This document shows positions 1-9,529 of a stretch of 41,147 nucleotides of DNA, piece by piece. Positions within the stretch are counted from its first letter, which is position 1; every line of letters starts with the position of its first letter. The notes beneath the pieces were generated by a model. The model was not told the DNA's origin and did no database searches. It saw only the letters and a list, made by a program, of their open reading frames with translations. The stretch is from contig DATKYB010000120.1 of assembly GCA_035528715.1 (NCBI GenBank), forward strand, positions 1 to 41,147, given 5' to 3'. This DNA comes from Nitrospinota bacterium. GTDB taxonomy: Bacteria > JADFOP01 > DATKYB01. The position numbers and the translations under genes were made by a program.

Positions 1-7
1 ATTAATT

Positions 8-50
8 AAAAAGAAGGGAGTATAGGGGAATCTCCTTTTTATCCCCTTCT
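8..50 (-). terminator. Possible Rho-independent terminator after the first TMTC-like gene
   Basis: AGAAGGG at 12-18 can pair with CCCTTCT at 44-50. On the minus strand the stem runs straight into five T residues (plus-strand A8-A12). It lies 45 bases beyond the stop codon of the gene ending at 96. The 25-base loop is long, although an alternative inner GGAG/CTCC pairing (17-20 with 32-35) shortens it. It sits at the window edge, so the call is tentative. Confidence 0.4.
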
Positions 51-95
51 TCAGTTTTATTTGAACCCCAAAAACCATAAATAGCCAATATAAGC

Positions 96-2054
96 TTAAT
101 GATTAATCTCTAACTCCTGAATCTTCTTCTTTATTTCTACCACTATCTTCCCATCCTTTTCTCTCTTTAAAATCTCCATAAGATGATTGAGGCCCCTTTT
201 TTTATTATTAAGTTTATAAATATAGATATCTGCTAGGATATAATGAATCTCTATCAGATTATTATTAAGCTCCAATGCTTTTTCATATTGAGATACAGCC
301 TCTTTAAACCTCTGCTTTTGATAAAGGGCGCTCCCAAGATTGGCCCTCGCCTCTACTGAATCTGGCTGTATGTCCAGCGCTTTTTTAAATTCATCTATTC
401 CTTTATCAATAAATCCCTTTTTGATATACAAAATGCCGAGATTCACCTTTGCTTCGTAATATTCAGGGTCGACCTCTAATGCCCTTTGATATGTACTCAT
501 GGCATCATCAATCAACCCCCTTTTCCCTAATACTTTGGCTAAATAAAAATAGGCATCGGCGTAGTCCGGCTTTATTCTCAATGCTTCCTCGAATTCAAAC
601 TCAGCAACATCCAGCATATTTTTCTTCAAATAGATTATGCCAATGTGTTTATGGGCCTTATAGTGTTTGGGATTTATCATCAATGTTATTCTATATTCTT
701 TTTCAGCCTCGTCTAATAACCCCTTTTTTTCATACTCGAGGCCAAGGTTATAACGGGCCCTGAAACTTATAGGAGAATCATGAGCAGTTTTTGACCAGAG
801 GGTAAAATCGTTCTTCCATACCGAATTTCTCTTTATGGTTATGGTGGAATAGAAAATGAGAAGCAGAACCACAGATGAAATAATAAAGCCTTGGTATATC
901 TTTTTTACTCTCTTTTCGAGATTTCTATCAAAAAGAGCTGTAAAAAATATTCCCATAACCAATGAAAACCCTACAAAAGGAATATAAAGATATCTCTCAG
1001 CTAAAGGGTTTGCAATGGGAACGAGACTTAATACGGGTAGTAATGTTATAAAAAACCAGCAAGATGAAAAGAATATACTTTGAGAAAATCTGTAACTCTT
1101 CCAGATCAGAAGGAAGAAAAGGATCAATATGCATGTAGTGATAATCACGGGTAATTCAAAGAGAGATTTTGATGGTATAACTATATGATCCGCATTCAGA
1201 TAAAGAGGAAAGACGACTAGCTTAATATAAGATAATACGATTCTCGGCAATGTGAATAAATCTATCCAGAAACTCCCTCCAGTATAATGAACCAGAGCTT
1301 CTGGGTTTTTGAAATAATAAAATCTTAGGAAGAGATAAAAGATTGTGATTAATATATACCCTGAATAATTTTTTATTATCTCTTTAATTTTAAAGTCCTT
1401 AAAACCTCTAAATGTAAAATCGTATAGGATGAGTATAAAAGGAAGGGTCAAGGCCATCTCTTTGCTGAGAAGAGAGAAAAGATACAATAATAATCCAAGG
1501 GAATAGTAAAATATATATCTTAATCCCCTCTCCTTACCCTCTTCTTCGAAATATCTCCTGGAAACAACTATATAGAGCATTAAGGAGGGGATGAAAAAGA
1601 AGAGGGCTAATAGATCCTCTCTGTAATTTATAGAATTGACTGCTTCTGTAAGAATAGGGTGAACCGCAAAGATGAGAGAGGCAATCACAGATGGAAGGAT
1701 CCTCTTAAATAAAAACCTGTATGAAAAGAGATAAATGAATATTACATTGAGGGTATGAAGAATGATATTAACAAGATGATAACCAAAAGGATTTAATTTC
1801 CATATGGAATAATCCAGAAAATAAGTAAGGGTAACAAAAGGTCTATAGCTAAACTCATTAAATTTGAAAAGGTATTCTTTTAAAAAAAGATATTTTATAT
1901 TTTTGAGGCTTTTTATCCATTTATTATAGACAATCAATCCTTGATCATCGTAAACAAAGGAGTTTTCTAATGAGTTATAATAGACAGCTAAGGAAATAAA
2001 AATAATAAAAATGATAACCCAGAACTCGACCCTAATTATCTTTTTGACTAACAT
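96..2054 (-). CDS. TMTC-like multi-pass membrane protein with C-terminal TPR repeats (putative GT-C glycosyltransferase)
   Basis: The protein has 652 residues. The N-terminal two thirds hold about ten hydrophobic segments and the last ~220 residues hold five to six TPR units. The first extracytoplasmic loop carries the acidic pair YDD (about residues 36-38), followed by RPFVTLTYFLDY, GYHLVNIILH and FAVHPILTEAV. These resemble the conserved core of the TMTC family, whose animal members are ER O-mannosyltransferases using a lipid-linked sugar. Bacterial members are mostly uncharacterised. By analogy this one would move a polyprenyl-linked sugar to a protein or glycan on the periplasmic side. 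It is more distant from the two paralogues at 3925 and 13703 than they are from each other. The start is ATG at 2054 with no clear Shine-Dalgarno. It lies 158 bases downstream of pyruvate kinase on the same strand with no convincing terminator between them, so read-through is possible. Confidence 0.8.
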   Translation of the reverse strand: MLVKKIIRVEFWVIIFIIFISLAVYYNSLENSFVYDDQGLIVYNKWIKSLKNIKYLFLKEYLFKFNEFSYRPFVTLTYFLDYSIWKLNPFGYHLVNIILHTLNVIFIYLFSYRFLFKRILPSVIASLIFAVHPILTEAVNSINYREDLLALFFFIPSLMLYIVVSRRYFEEEGKERGLRYIFYYSLGLLLYLFSLLSKEMALTLPFILILYDFTFRGFKDFKIKEIIKNYSGYILITIFYLFLRFYYFKNPEALVHYTGGSFWIDLFTLPRIVLSYIKLVVFPLYLNADHIVIPSKSLFELPVIITTCILILFFLLIWKSYRFSQSIFFSSCWFFITLLPVLSLVPIANPLAERYLYIPFVGFSLVMGIFFTALFDRNLEKRVKKIYQGFIISSVVLLLIFYSTITIKRNSVWKNDFTLWSKTAHDSPISFRARYNLGLEYEKKGLLDEAEKEYRITLMINPKHYKAHKHIGIIYLKKNMLDVAEFEFEEALRIKPDYADAYFYLAKVLGKRGLIDDAMSTYQRALEVDPEYYEAKVNLGILYIKKGFIDKGIDEFKKALDIQPDSVEARANLGSALYQKQRFKEAVSQYEKALELNNNLIEIHYILADIYIYKLNNKKRGLNHLMEILKREKDGKIVVEIKKKIQELEINH

Positions 2055-2212
2055 ATTTTATATCTATTCTGGTATGATGCTATACGTTACAAATTTTAAT
2101 TAAAGATTATATCTATATTTTAAATACTTAAATAATTTTACTTAATGTAAATTATCATATATTTTATCATTATAAATAGTATTCTCTCTTGGCATTGCCA
2201 ATATATTAATTT

Positions 2213-3646
2213 TTATCGTTTTTCTATCGTATGTATCTTCATTAGATTTGTCGTTCCCTTTACATACAAGGGCCAACCGAGCAAGATGACCAAAGAATCA
2301 CCCCTTTTTGCAATCCTATCGGATATAAGAGATTTTTCTAATTCCATAATCAATTCATCTGTACCTTCTATAGGTCGCATAATCTTTGGCAATATACCCC
2401 AATAGAGATTTATCTTCCTTCTTGTCTCTTCATGAGGGGTATAAGCTATTATGGGTATGTTGGGTCTATACTTTGACATTAAGAGGGCTGTATAACCTGA
2501 CTGCGTAAAGGTAACGATTGCCTTTGCTTTTATCTCATGCGCTGCAACAAATGCGGCATTACATACGGCATCGGGCTGGGTCAAGACTCCCCTATCTTCT
2601 GTTCTTCTTCGAAATATAAAACTTTGGCTGGCGTTTTTCTCAGTTACAGTAGCAATTGAGGACATCATCTTCACCGTCTCAACTGGATACTTACCCACAG
2701 CTGTTTCTCCTGAGAGCATAACAGCGTCAGTGTCATCAAATATGGCATTCGCGACATCAGATACTTCTGCCCTAGTAGGCCTTGGAGAATTGGTCATCGA
2801 TTCGAGCATCTGGGTAGCAACGATTACAGGCACCCTAGCCCTATTGGCCTTTTGAATAATACCTTTTTGCGCAATAGGAACCATTTCAAGAGACATCTCT
2901 ACACCCAAATCCCCCCTTGCAACCATAACACCATCGACCTCTTTTAAGATTTCATCTATATCATCCCGAACCTCGGGTTTTTCCAGCTTAGCAATTATCG
3001 GCACATACTTGCCCTTCTTTGACATAACCCTTTTTACTTCCTTTATGTCCTTAGCCCTCCTGACAAAAGAAACACCGATATAATCTACACCCTTTTCAAT
3101 TCCAAAATTTAGGTCTTCGAAATCTTTTTTTGTCATTGAGGAGGCACTGATATCAACTCCGGGCAGATTTATGCCTTTATGGGGCTTAAGGACACCCCCG
3201 TCTATAACCTGACAGACTACGTCCCTTCCTTTTATTTTTTTAACCTTTAACTTCATAATTCCATCATCCAAGAGAATAGTGTCTCCTGGCTTTACATCCT
3301 TGTGGAGATTTTTATATCCAGTTGAGACAATCTGGTCATGACCCTTACCAATATTCCTTGTTGTAATAATAAGCCCCTTCCCCCTCTTTAATAAAACATA
3401 ACCACCCTCTAAGTCTCCTACCCTGATTTTTGGTCCTTGAAGGTCAAGGAGTATGGGCACAGGCACATTTAATTCTTTGGAAACCTTTCTTATTATATCT
3501 ATATTCCTGTCATGCTCTTCCATTTTTCCGTGGGAAAGATTGATTCTTGCCATATTCATTCCAGCTTTAATAATATCTTTTATTTTCTGTTTGGAACGAG
3601 TAGCCGGACCAATCGTGCAAACAATCTTTGTCCTTCTATTGCTCAT
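2213..3646 (-). CDS. pyk: Pyruvate kinase
   Basis: The 477-residue product matches the usual length of the short bacterial form, which lacks an extra C-terminal PEP-utilizer domain. It converts phosphoenolpyruvate and ADP to pyruvate and ATP in the cytoplasm. The N-terminus RRTKIVCTIGPATRS, the substrate segment ARINLSHG, the catalytic lysine region IIAKLEKPEV, the metal-binding segment VMVARGDLGVEM and VIVATQMLESM are all clear. The B domain lies at about residues 70-170 and the C-terminal allosteric domain follows residue ~345. The ATG at 3646 has an AAGGAG Shine-Dalgarno seven bases upstream. A sigma-70-type promoter is visible at 3693-3721. It is a housekeeping gene with no apparent functional tie to the sugar island beside it. 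Confidence 0.97.
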   Translation of the reverse strand: MSNRRTKIVCTIGPATRSKQKIKDIIKAGMNMARINLSHGKMEEHDRNIDIIRKVSKELNVPVPILLDLQGPKIRVGDLEGGYVLLKRGKGLIITTRNIGKGHDQIVSTGYKNLHKDVKPGDTILLDDGIMKLKVKKIKGRDVVCQVIDGGVLKPHKGINLPGVDISASSMTKKDFEDLNFGIEKGVDYIGVSFVRRAKDIKEVKRVMSKKGKYVPIIAKLEKPEVRDDIDEILKEVDGVMVARGDLGVEMSLEMVPIAQKGIIQKANRARVPVIVATQMLESMTNSPRPTRAEVSDVANAIFDDTDAVMLSGETAVGKYPVETVKMMSSIATVTEKNASQSFIFRRRTEDRGVLTQPDAVCNAAFVAAHEIKAKAIVTFTQSGYTALLMSKYRPNIPIIAYTPHEETRRKINLYWGILPKIMRPIEGTDELIMELEKSLISDRIAKRGDSLVILLGWPLYVKGTTNLMKIHTIEKR

Positions 3647-3692
3647 AATTTTCTCCTTATTTTGAATATAGACATTTTAAAAAATACGAAAA

Positions 3693-3721
3693 ATTATAAT
3701 ATCTTGATTAAAAAAAGTCGA
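3693..3721 (-). promoter_or_regulatory. Predicted sigma-70 promoter of pyk
   Basis: On the minus strand, TCGACT (3716-3721) is followed by a 17-base spacer and a perfect TATAAT (3693-3698). The -35 box matches consensus at four of six positions. Transcription would start about 40 bases before the pyk ATG. Confidence 0.5.
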
Positions 3722-3795
3722 GTTTTTACTCAATAATTATGGGAAAATTAAAGAATTTTTAATAATGTCTTTTACATTTCTATCGAGAGTTTAGT

Positions 3796-3859
3796 GAAAA
3801 TTCCTTGGAAGTTTAATATCTATATGATAAGCTCTATTTAATCTAATTAATCTAAACAT
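3796..3859 (+). repeat. Conserved upstream block, copy A (partner at 13431-13494)
   Basis: These 64 bases align without gaps to 13431-13494, with about 48 identical positions by eye. Each block lies upstream of one of the two plus-strand TMTC-like paralogues. The block shows that the ancestral duplication included upstream DNA, and it may hold a shared control element. I see no convincing -35/-10 pair inside it. Confidence 0.6.
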
Positions 3860-3924
3860 TACCACAATTTAAAAAACCTATAAATTTTATTTGAATACAA
3901 CACCCTCAAGATTATTTCAAAATA

Positions 3925-5730
3925 TTGGATAAAAAATTTAAAATATCTCGTAATACTATAGTTTGTTTGTTTCTTATATTTGCTACCCTCTTGGTCTTCT
4001 GGCAGATAAAGAACCACGACTTTGTTAACTATGATGACAATAGATATATTACTGAAAACCGTCATGTTCAGGGTGGACTCACTGTTGAAGGGATTATCTG
4101 GGCTTTTACGACTACATATGCTACCAACTGGCATCCCTTAACATGGCTCTCTCACATGCTGGATATTTCTCTTTTTGGTTTGAATCCAGGTTATCATCAT
4201 CTCATGAATCTCCTCTTTCATATAGCCAACACCCTCTTATTATTTTTTATTCTCAGGAGGATGACAGGAGAGGTATGGAAGAGCGGTTTTGTTGCCGCTC
4301 TCTTTGCTCTGCATCCCTTGCATGTGGACTCAGTGGCCTGGATAGCAGAGAGAAAGGACGTTCTTTCCACCTTTTTCTTTATGCTTACTCTCTTGGCGTA
4401 TGTCTTTTATGTAGAAAAGCCGGTTTTCAGAAGATATCTCTTTGTATTCTTCTTTTTTGTTTTTGGGCTTCTGTCCAAGCCTATGCTGGTTACCCTTCCC
4501 TTTTTACTTCTTCTTCTGGACTATTGGCCCTTATCTCGCTTTGAGTCTAACAAAGATAAATCAAAAGCTAAGATACCTCTTCATCTGATATGGGAGAAGA
4601 TTCCCTTATTTGCTCTATCCTTTTTATCGAGCATTGTGACCTTCTTTGCTCGGCAGCATGGTGGGGCTGTAAAATCTCTAGAATTATTTCTATTGAATAT
4701 AAGGATTGAAAATGCCCTTATTTCCTATCTGAGCTATATTGGAAAGATGATCTGGCCATTTAACCTGGCTGTCTTTTATCCTCATCCTGGCAATAATTTA
4801 CCTTTGTTGAATGCCTTTTTAGCTCTCCTTTTTTTGCTTTTTATAACTGTTTTCGTGATGCGGAAGATAAAAAAGCTCCCTTATCTTTTTGTGGGATGGT
4901 TCTGGTATGTTGGGACGCTTGTTCCTGTTATCGGTTTGATCATGGCTGACCGATACACGTATATATCCCTTATCGGTATTTTTATCATGATTGCCTTTGG
5001 TATTCCTGATGTTTTGAAGAAATGGCAATATCAGAGGATTTTTCTTTCCCTATCAGCAGGGGGAATCCTTTCAATCCTTATGGTACTTACATGGATTCAG
5101 GTAGGCTACTGGAAGAACAGCATTACTCTTTTTGAACATGCGCTCAATGTAACTTCTAATAACTACCTAGCGCACAATAACTTAGGGGTCGTTCAGGCAA
5201 GGCGTGGAAAGCTTAACGAAGCTATTACTCATTATCATGAGGCATTGCGGATAAAGCCTGATGATACAGATACGCATAATAACTTAGGTTTTGCTCTAGC
5301 CCAACAGGGAAAACTTGAAGAAGCAATTTTTCATTTTAAAGAAGCGATAAAAATAAATCCTGATAATGAGTATGCACAGATAAACATGGGGACTGCTATG
5401 GCGCATCAAGGGAGGTTAGGGGAGGCCATTTTCCATTTTAAAGAAGCGGTAAGAATAAATCCTGATAATGAGACAACACATAAAAATTTAGCAGTTGCTT
5501 TAATCAATCAAGGAAAGATAGATGAGGCCATTTTCCATCTTAAAGAAATGGTAAGAATAAACCCTGATAATGGAACGACACATAACAATCTAGGGGTTTT
5601 TTTGGCTCGACAGGGGAAGCTTAAAGAAGCTATTTTTCATTTTCGAGAAGCGTTAAAGATTAATCCTGAAGATATGGAAGCACGTAAAAACCTGGAAAGT
5701 ATTATGTCAACGATAGAGGATTCTCGATGA
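3925..5730 (+). CDS. TMTC-like multi-pass membrane protein with five TPR repeats, paralogue A
   Basis: The protein has 601 residues, with about ten hydrophobic segments to residue ~390 and then five TPR units to the end. The acidic motif YDD in the first extracytoplasmic loop (about residues 36-38), followed by NWHPLTWLSHMLD, GYHHLMNLLFHIAN and FALHPLHVDSVAWIAER, places it in the TMTC-type GT-C group. A role in transferring a lipid-linked sugar is inferred. The start is TTG at 3925; the aligned codon in paralogue B is ATG, which supports this position despite the missing Shine-Dalgarno. Residues ~44-208 are encoded by DNA about 95% identical to paralogue B, while the flanking parts are clearly more diverged. 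The TPR part consists of near-identical 102-base units and could vary in number. Confidence 0.82.
   Translation: MDKKFKISRNTIVCLFLIFATLLVFWQIKNHDFVNYDDNRYITENRHVQGGLTVEGIIWAFTTTYATNWHPLTWLSHMLDISLFGLNPGYHHLMNLLFHIANTLLLFFILRRMTGEVWKSGFVAALFALHPLHVDSVAWIAERKDVLSTFFFMLTLLAYVFYVEKPVFRRYLFVFFFFVFGLLSKPMLVTLPFLLLLLDYWPLSRFESNKDKSKAKIPLHLIWEKIPLFALSFLSSIVTFFARQHGGAVKSLELFLLNIRIENALISYLSYIGKMIWPFNLAVFYPHPGNNLPLLNAFLALLFLLFITVFVMRKIKKLPYLFVGWFWYVGTLVPVIGLIMADRYTYISLIGIFIMIAFGIPDVLKKWQYQRIFLSLSAGGILSILMVLTWIQVGYWKNSITLFEHALNVTSNNYLAHNNLGVVQARRGKLNEAITHYHEALRIKPDDTDTHNNLGFALAQQGKLEEAIFHFKEAIKINPDNEYAQINMGTAMAHQGRLGEAIFHFKEAVRINPDNETTHKNLAVALINQGKIDEAIFHLKEMVRINPDNGTTHNNLGVFLARQGKLKEAIFHFREALKINPEDMEARKNLESIMSTIEDSR
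4055..4550 (+). repeat. Long direct repeat, copy A (partner 13833-14328)
   Basis: This 496-base stretch inside the TMTC-like gene aligns without any gap to 13833-14328. I count about 24 mismatches by eye, roughly 95% identity. Both copies are in the same orientation and about 9.8 kb apart. Identity falls sharply at both edges. Confidence 0.9.
5165..5690 (+). repeat. Tandem 102-base units encoding TPRs
   Basis: Five consecutive units of 34 codons encode TPRs of the type NLGxxLAxQGKLEEAIFHFKEALKINPD. The middle units share long identical stretches, such as GCCATTTTCCAT and AAATCCTGATAATGAG, which implies recent internal duplication. Confidence 0.75.
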
Positions 5731-5813
5731 ATAGAAACTCACTTATCGAGAATAATTAAGAAAAATCTTGTAATATATAAGCGAATTTTTCTATTATACT
5801 TCCTATGTTTTGC

Positions 5814-5842
5814 TTGACCTTTTTAATTTAATAATATATTTT
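5814..5842 (+). promoter_or_regulatory. Possible promoter of the FAD oxidoreductase gene
   Basis: TTGACC (5814-5819), a 17-base spacer and TATTTT (5837-5842) lie about 70 bases before the ATG at 5911. The surrounding DNA is very AT-rich, so chance matches are common. Confidence 0.4.
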
Positions 5843-5910
5843 TCTTCCAATTTTCTAATAATTTGTTGAAAAAGTAAATTTTTTGATTTTTGAATAAGAG
5901 TGGTTTTGTT

Positions 5911-7281
5911 ATGAAACCCCATGTTGTAATTTTAGGAGCTGGTATTTCAGGACTAAGCTTAGCTTGGAAACTGATGACTCATGGCATTCAAGTTGATGTT
6001 CTTGAATCAAACCCATTTGTAGGAGGTCTTGCAGGTACAGTTCGTGAAGATGGATACTGTCTCGATTTCGGACCCCATTCCTTTTTTTCTGAAAATGAAG
6101 AAATCTTGGATACAGTTTTCAATCTATTTGATAGGAAATTAGAACCCAAGCCCAGAGAGGTAAAATTCTACTATAATGGTAAATATCTTGATTACCCACT
6201 AACATCTGTTAATGTTCTCTTTCAAATGGGTATTACTTCCGGTTTACGGTCAGGTTTGAGTTTTCTGAAAAACAAGATTATTCCACGAAAACACAATCCT
6301 TCTGAAAAAGAAGAGGAAACAGTAGAAGATTGGGCAATTGCAAACTTCGGAGAACATCTTTATCAAACTTTCTTTAAACCATATACTGAACAGTTCTGGA
6401 AAGTATCCTGTAGGGAACTATCTTCTCATTCTATTCCAACGCATACGCGAATGAGTTTTGCTAATACTTGCCGCCTCCTATTGCACCGACGCTTTACCAA
6501 GGATGGATCTTCACTGATCGAGCGCGAGATGTTGCCCACTTACTACCCTAAAACAGGATTTGGGGAAATTGCTGAAAGAATCGCAAAAGAAATTACCAAA
6601 AATGGCGGTAATATCCATTTAGATTGCCAAGTAACTGAAATTTCTGAGCTTTCTAACAAAGCGTGTGTTTACTATAAGCAAAATGGTCAGCAGAAAGAAA
6701 CAGAGGGTTCTTATGTCGTTTCGACGATTCCTCTCCACCTCCTAATTAAGATGCTAAATCCCTCCCCTGGATCTGAAGTTCTCCTATCAGCTGAGAAGCT
6801 CGATTATAGAGCATTGATTGTATTAGGAATGATTACAGAAAAACAGGATATTTTGGATTGTAACTATATATATGTACTGAATCGTCCTTATAATCGAATT
6901 ACAGAGATGAACAAATTTAGTCCACATACCAGTCCACCCACTGATAATATTATTGCCGTTGAAATTCCAACCCTAAAAGAAGGGGCAGCATGGACTGCAA
7001 GCAAAGAGGAGCTATTTGATATGTGCATTGGAAGCTTATCAGAGGACGGCTTTCTTGGACCTGGAGATGTCAAGAAACTCTTTCTGGTAAAGACTCCTTA
7101 TGCTTATCCGGTATATCGTAAAGATTATAAAGTGCATTTAGACCGATTGCTTTCCTGCATACAGCAACATGAACGTCTGGCAACACTTGGACGAACTGGT
7201 GAATTTATCTACATGGATGCAGACATTTGTATGAAAAGGGCTTTCAAGTTTGCTGATGATCTGCAGAAAAATTTAATTTAG
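5911..7281 (+). CDS. NAD(P)/FAD-dependent oxidoreductase of the amine oxidase / protoporphyrinogen oxidase-like type
   Basis: The product has 456 residues. It starts with a classic dinucleotide-binding fold, VVILGAGISGLSLAWKL, an acidic residue at the end of strand 2 (VLES), and then GGLAG, as in UDP-galactopyranose mutase, phytoene desaturase and protoporphyrinogen oxidase relatives. GPHSFFSENEEI and PYTEQFWKVS are typical of members found in glycan loci, which are often labelled UDP-galactopyranose mutase-like. The substrate cannot be read from the sequence. Position between the TMTC-like genes and the deoxysugar operon suggests a role in sugar or lipid-carrier modification. I chose ATG at 5911, which has AAGAG about ten bases upstream, over an upstream in-frame TTG at 5890. 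It converges with the aminotransferase gene. Confidence 0.8.
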   Translation: MKPHVVILGAGISGLSLAWKLMTHGIQVDVLESNPFVGGLAGTVREDGYCLDFGPHSFFSENEEILDTVFNLFDRKLEPKPREVKFYYNGKYLDYPLTSVNVLFQMGITSGLRSGLSFLKNKIIPRKHNPSEKEEETVEDWAIANFGEHLYQTFFKPYTEQFWKVSCRELSSHSIPTHTRMSFANTCRLLLHRRFTKDGSSLIEREMLPTYYPKTGFGEIAERIAKEITKNGGNIHLDCQVTEISELSNKACVYYKQNGQQKETEGSYVVSTIPLHLLIKMLNPSPGSEVLLSAEKLDYRALIVLGMITEKQDILDCNYIYVLNRPYNRITEMNKFSPHTSPPTDNIIAVEIPTLKEGAAWTASKEELFDMCIGSLSEDGFLGPGDVKKLFLVKTPYAYPVYRKDYKVHLDRLLSCIQQHERLATLGRTGEFIYMDADICMKRAFKFADDLQKNLI

Positions 7282-7326
7282 CAGTTTTCACTTTCTGATC
7301 CTATCTGAGATTACAGTACTAAGAAG

Positions 7327-7381
7327 CTAAAGTATCTTTTCAGGTAATTATAATAAAATTCATTCTGAAGGAATACTTTAG
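7327..7381. other. Imperfect stem-loop between convergent genes, possible bidirectional terminator
   Basis: CTAAAGTAT (7327-7335) pairs perfectly with ATACTTTAG (7373-7381). A second short pairing, TTCAG with CTGAA, lies inside it. It occupies the 101-base gap between the oxidoreductase stop and the aminotransferase stop. There is no strong T run, so termination is only inferred. Confidence 0.4.
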
Positions 7382-7399
7382 ATCATAATTCATTCTGAA
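7357..7399. repeat. 13-bp direct repeat copying the 3' end of the aminotransferase gene
   Basis: AATTCATTCTGAA occurs at 7357-7369 and again at 7387-7399, 30 bases apart. The second copy encodes the C-terminal residues just before the stop of the aminotransferase gene on the minus strand. The first copy lies just beyond the stop. This looks like a small local duplication. Confidence 0.6.
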
Positions 7400-8501
7400 T
7401 AAAATCTTTTGTCACTTCACATACGTATTCTACCTGTCCCTTTGTTAGGTGAGGCCCTATGGGAAGGCTTATAACTTCATCTGATAATTTGTTTGTTAAG
7501 GGAAATTTTTTACTTAGATGTTTAGATTCTTTATAAGCATCTTGTTTATAAGGCGGAATAGGGTAATGGATAAGATGACCGATATTATGCTTGTTAAGAT
7601 ATGAAATCAATTTTTCCCTCTTGCCTGTTCTTACAACAAAAAGATGCCATATGTGTTTATTCTCTTTCAGACATTCGGGCACAATAAAATTTTTACTTTT
7701 ATCAGGATTTAAATGCTCCGTGTAGTAATGAGCGATCTCATTCCTTTTGGCATTCCACTGATCTAAGTATCTTAATTTTATTCGTAAAATCGAGGCCTGA
7801 ATTTCATCTAACCGACTATTTACGCCTTTTATTGTATTATAGTATTTCTTCTCTGAACCATAATTCCTGGCAACACGGATATATTCAGCAACAGATCTAT
7901 CATTCGTAGTCACAGCTCCTCCATCACCGTGAGCACCGAGGTTCTTGCTCGGATAAAAGCTAAAACCTGCTGCGTGACCAAGAGCCCCGGCTTTTTTACC
8001 AAAATGTTCAGCCCCATGTGCTTGAGCAGCATCCTCAATTAGCTTTAGGTTATATCTCTCACAAATTGGTTTGATTCTTTTTATATCTGCTGTCTGGCCG
8101 TAAAGATGGACTGCGATGACAGCCTTTGTTTTTTCTGTTATTACAGCTTCTATGCTAGCTGGGTCTATGTTATAGGTTTTCTCATCCGGCTCTACAAATA
8201 CGGGAGTTGCTCCTACGTTACTGACAGCAAGAACAGTCGCTATATATGTATTGGCAGGAACAATAACCTCATCTTCTGTTCCAATTTGATAAGCTTTTAA
8301 TGTCAGCTCTAACGCGGAGAGGCCGCTCCCTACAGATACACAGTATTTACTCCCACAATACGATGCAAATTCTTTTTCAAATAACTCAACGTTTTCCCCA
8401 AGAATATACCAACCACTTTCTAAAACTTTTTTAACGGCGTCCTCTATCTCCTCTTTTATTTCTAAATAAGACGAGCTGAGATCAAGAAAATCAACTTTCA
8501 T
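7383..8501 (-). CDS. DegT/DnrJ/EryC1/StrS-family sugar aminotransferase
   Basis: The 372-residue product is a full-length PLP-dependent aminotransferase of the sugar-nucleotide class. Family members transfer an amino group, normally from glutamate, to a 3- or 4-keto nucleotide sugar. Visible features are [15 protein letters not shown] (cofactor phosphate site), [13 protein letters not shown], the [11 protein letters not shown] segment with the PLP-pyridine Asp, and the Schiff-base lysine K186 in [10 protein letters not shown]. The pattern is close to 3-keto sugar aminotransferases such as FdtB/QdtB, but the regiochemistry cannot be assigned safely. It is the last gene of the minus-strand operon starting at 13211. 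The ATG at 8501 has AAGAGG about twelve bases upstream. Confidence 0.9.
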   Translation of the reverse strand: MKVDFLDLSSSYLEIKEEIEDAVKKVLESGWYILGENVELFEKEFASYCGSKYCVSVGSGLSALELTLKAYQIGTEDEVIVPANTYIATVLAVSNVGATPVFVEPDEKTYNIDPASIEAVITEKTKAVIAVHLYGQTADIKRIKPICERYNLKLIEDAAQAHGAEHFGKKAGALGHAAGFSFYPSKNLGAHGDGGAVTTNDRSVAEYIRVARNYGSEKKYYNTIKGVNSRLDEIQASILRIKLRYLDQWNAKRNEIAHYYTEHLNPDKSKNFIVPECLKENKHIWHLFVVRTGKREKLISYLNKHNIGHLIHYPIPPYKQDAYKESKHLSKKFPLTNKLSDEVISLPIGPHLTKGQVEYVCEVTKDFIQNEL

Positions 8502-8574
8502 CTTTTAAAAACGCCTCTTAAAAAAATTAAATATTATTTAGCAACAAACATTCTTTCTTTCTGACTCCTTCATA

Positions 8575-9528
8575 CTACATATTATTTTTAATAATAGAAA
8601 AATTTATATTCTGTAATTTCTCTATTGTTTCTTTTATGCCTTCATTAAAACTATTGCAATACGTAAACCCTCGTTCTAAAGATTTTTTATTAGAAACATG
8701 ATAAGAGAGCTGATTCATAATTGGGGAATCAACAAATTTTATCTTAATATCTGGGATATAGAGTTTTATTGCATCGAGAATGTCTTTAACGGTTAAATTC
8801 GTAGTCACAATATTGTATATTTGGCAGTCAAAAATTTTGTTATTGATGATATAATTAATAGCTTTGATGCAGTCATTTAAACCACAATAGGGCCTCATTT
8901 GATTCAATGCAGTTTTCCAGACAGTAATATCCTTTCCGGAAGAGGCCTGCCATATAAATTTATTTACAGCAGTATGAAATCTCATTCCAATAGAATATCC
9001 AAAAATCGTCCCGAGTCTAAGTATAATAAAAGGAAATCCTTTTTCTTTAACTAATGACTGTAAAAATTTCTCGCCGTAAAGCTTTGACTCTGCATAAGGG
9101 CTTTGAGGATTTAAGTCCGATTCTTTACAATTTTCATCAATTCTATCATCTTGAGAACCATACACACTTGTTGTAGAAAAGAACATTAAGGAACGTTTAT
9201 ATTTTGCACAGAGTTGAGCAATATGATCAACCCCTTTTTTGTTGACTTTATCAATTAAGTCGGCATATTGAAAGCTTGATTCAGCACCCGTTATAGCAGC
9301 GAGGTGAATTACAAAACTGGAATCTTTGATTATTGGTTCTATCTCATCTGATAGAATGTCCATTTCATAAAAACAATAATTTATTCCTGATGGGAGATTA
9401 AATAACGAGGAATATCTCTGGGTAAAAAAGTTATCGATGAGATAAACCTTGTCGACAGACGAAATAGATAAATTACGAATCAGCTTTGAACCGATATGGC
9501 CAAGGGCTCCTGTAATACAGATATTCAT
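8575..9528 (-). CDS. NAD-dependent epimerase/dehydratase (extended SDR)
   Basis: The 317-residue protein has the extended SDR signature: GALGHIG (Gly 7, 10, 13) for NAD(P) binding, HLAAITGAESS, and the catalytic YxxxK as Y145 and K149 in SPYAESKLYG, preceded by the Ser/Thr site in FFSTTSVYGS. The Thr-Asp-Glu triad of the dTDP-glucose and GDP-mannose 4,6-dehydratases is not seen. An epimerase or ketoreductase acting on a nucleotide sugar is therefore more likely than a dehydratase. It follows the next SDR gene with one base between them, consistent with one transcript. AAGGAT lies ahead of the ATG. Confidence 0.85.
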   Translation of the reverse strand: MNICITGALGHIGSKLIRNLSISSVDKVYLIDNFFTQRYSSLFNLPSGINYCFYEMDILSDEIEPIIKDSSFVIHLAAITGAESSFQYADLIDKVNKKGVDHIAQLCAKYKRSLMFFSTTSVYGSQDDRIDENCKESDLNPQSPYAESKLYGEKFLQSLVKEKGFPFIILRLGTIFGYSIGMRFHTAVNKFIWQASSGKDITVWKTALNQMRPYCGLNDCIKAINYIINNKIFDCQIYNIVTTNLTVKDILDAIKLYIPDIKIKFVDSPIMNQLSYHVSNKKSLERGFTYCNSFNEGIKETIEKLQNINFSIIKNNM

Positions 9529-9529
9529 G

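Noticed and set aside
2193-2205. TTGGC-ATT-GCCAA palindrome after pyk as a terminator
   Set aside because: The stem is only five base pairs and no T-run follows on the minus strand.
4143-4544. Plus-strand alternative-frame ORF inside the TMTC-like genes (also at 14053-14322)
   Set aside because: It appears in both copies only because the DNA is nearly identical; the main frame carries the conserved motifs.
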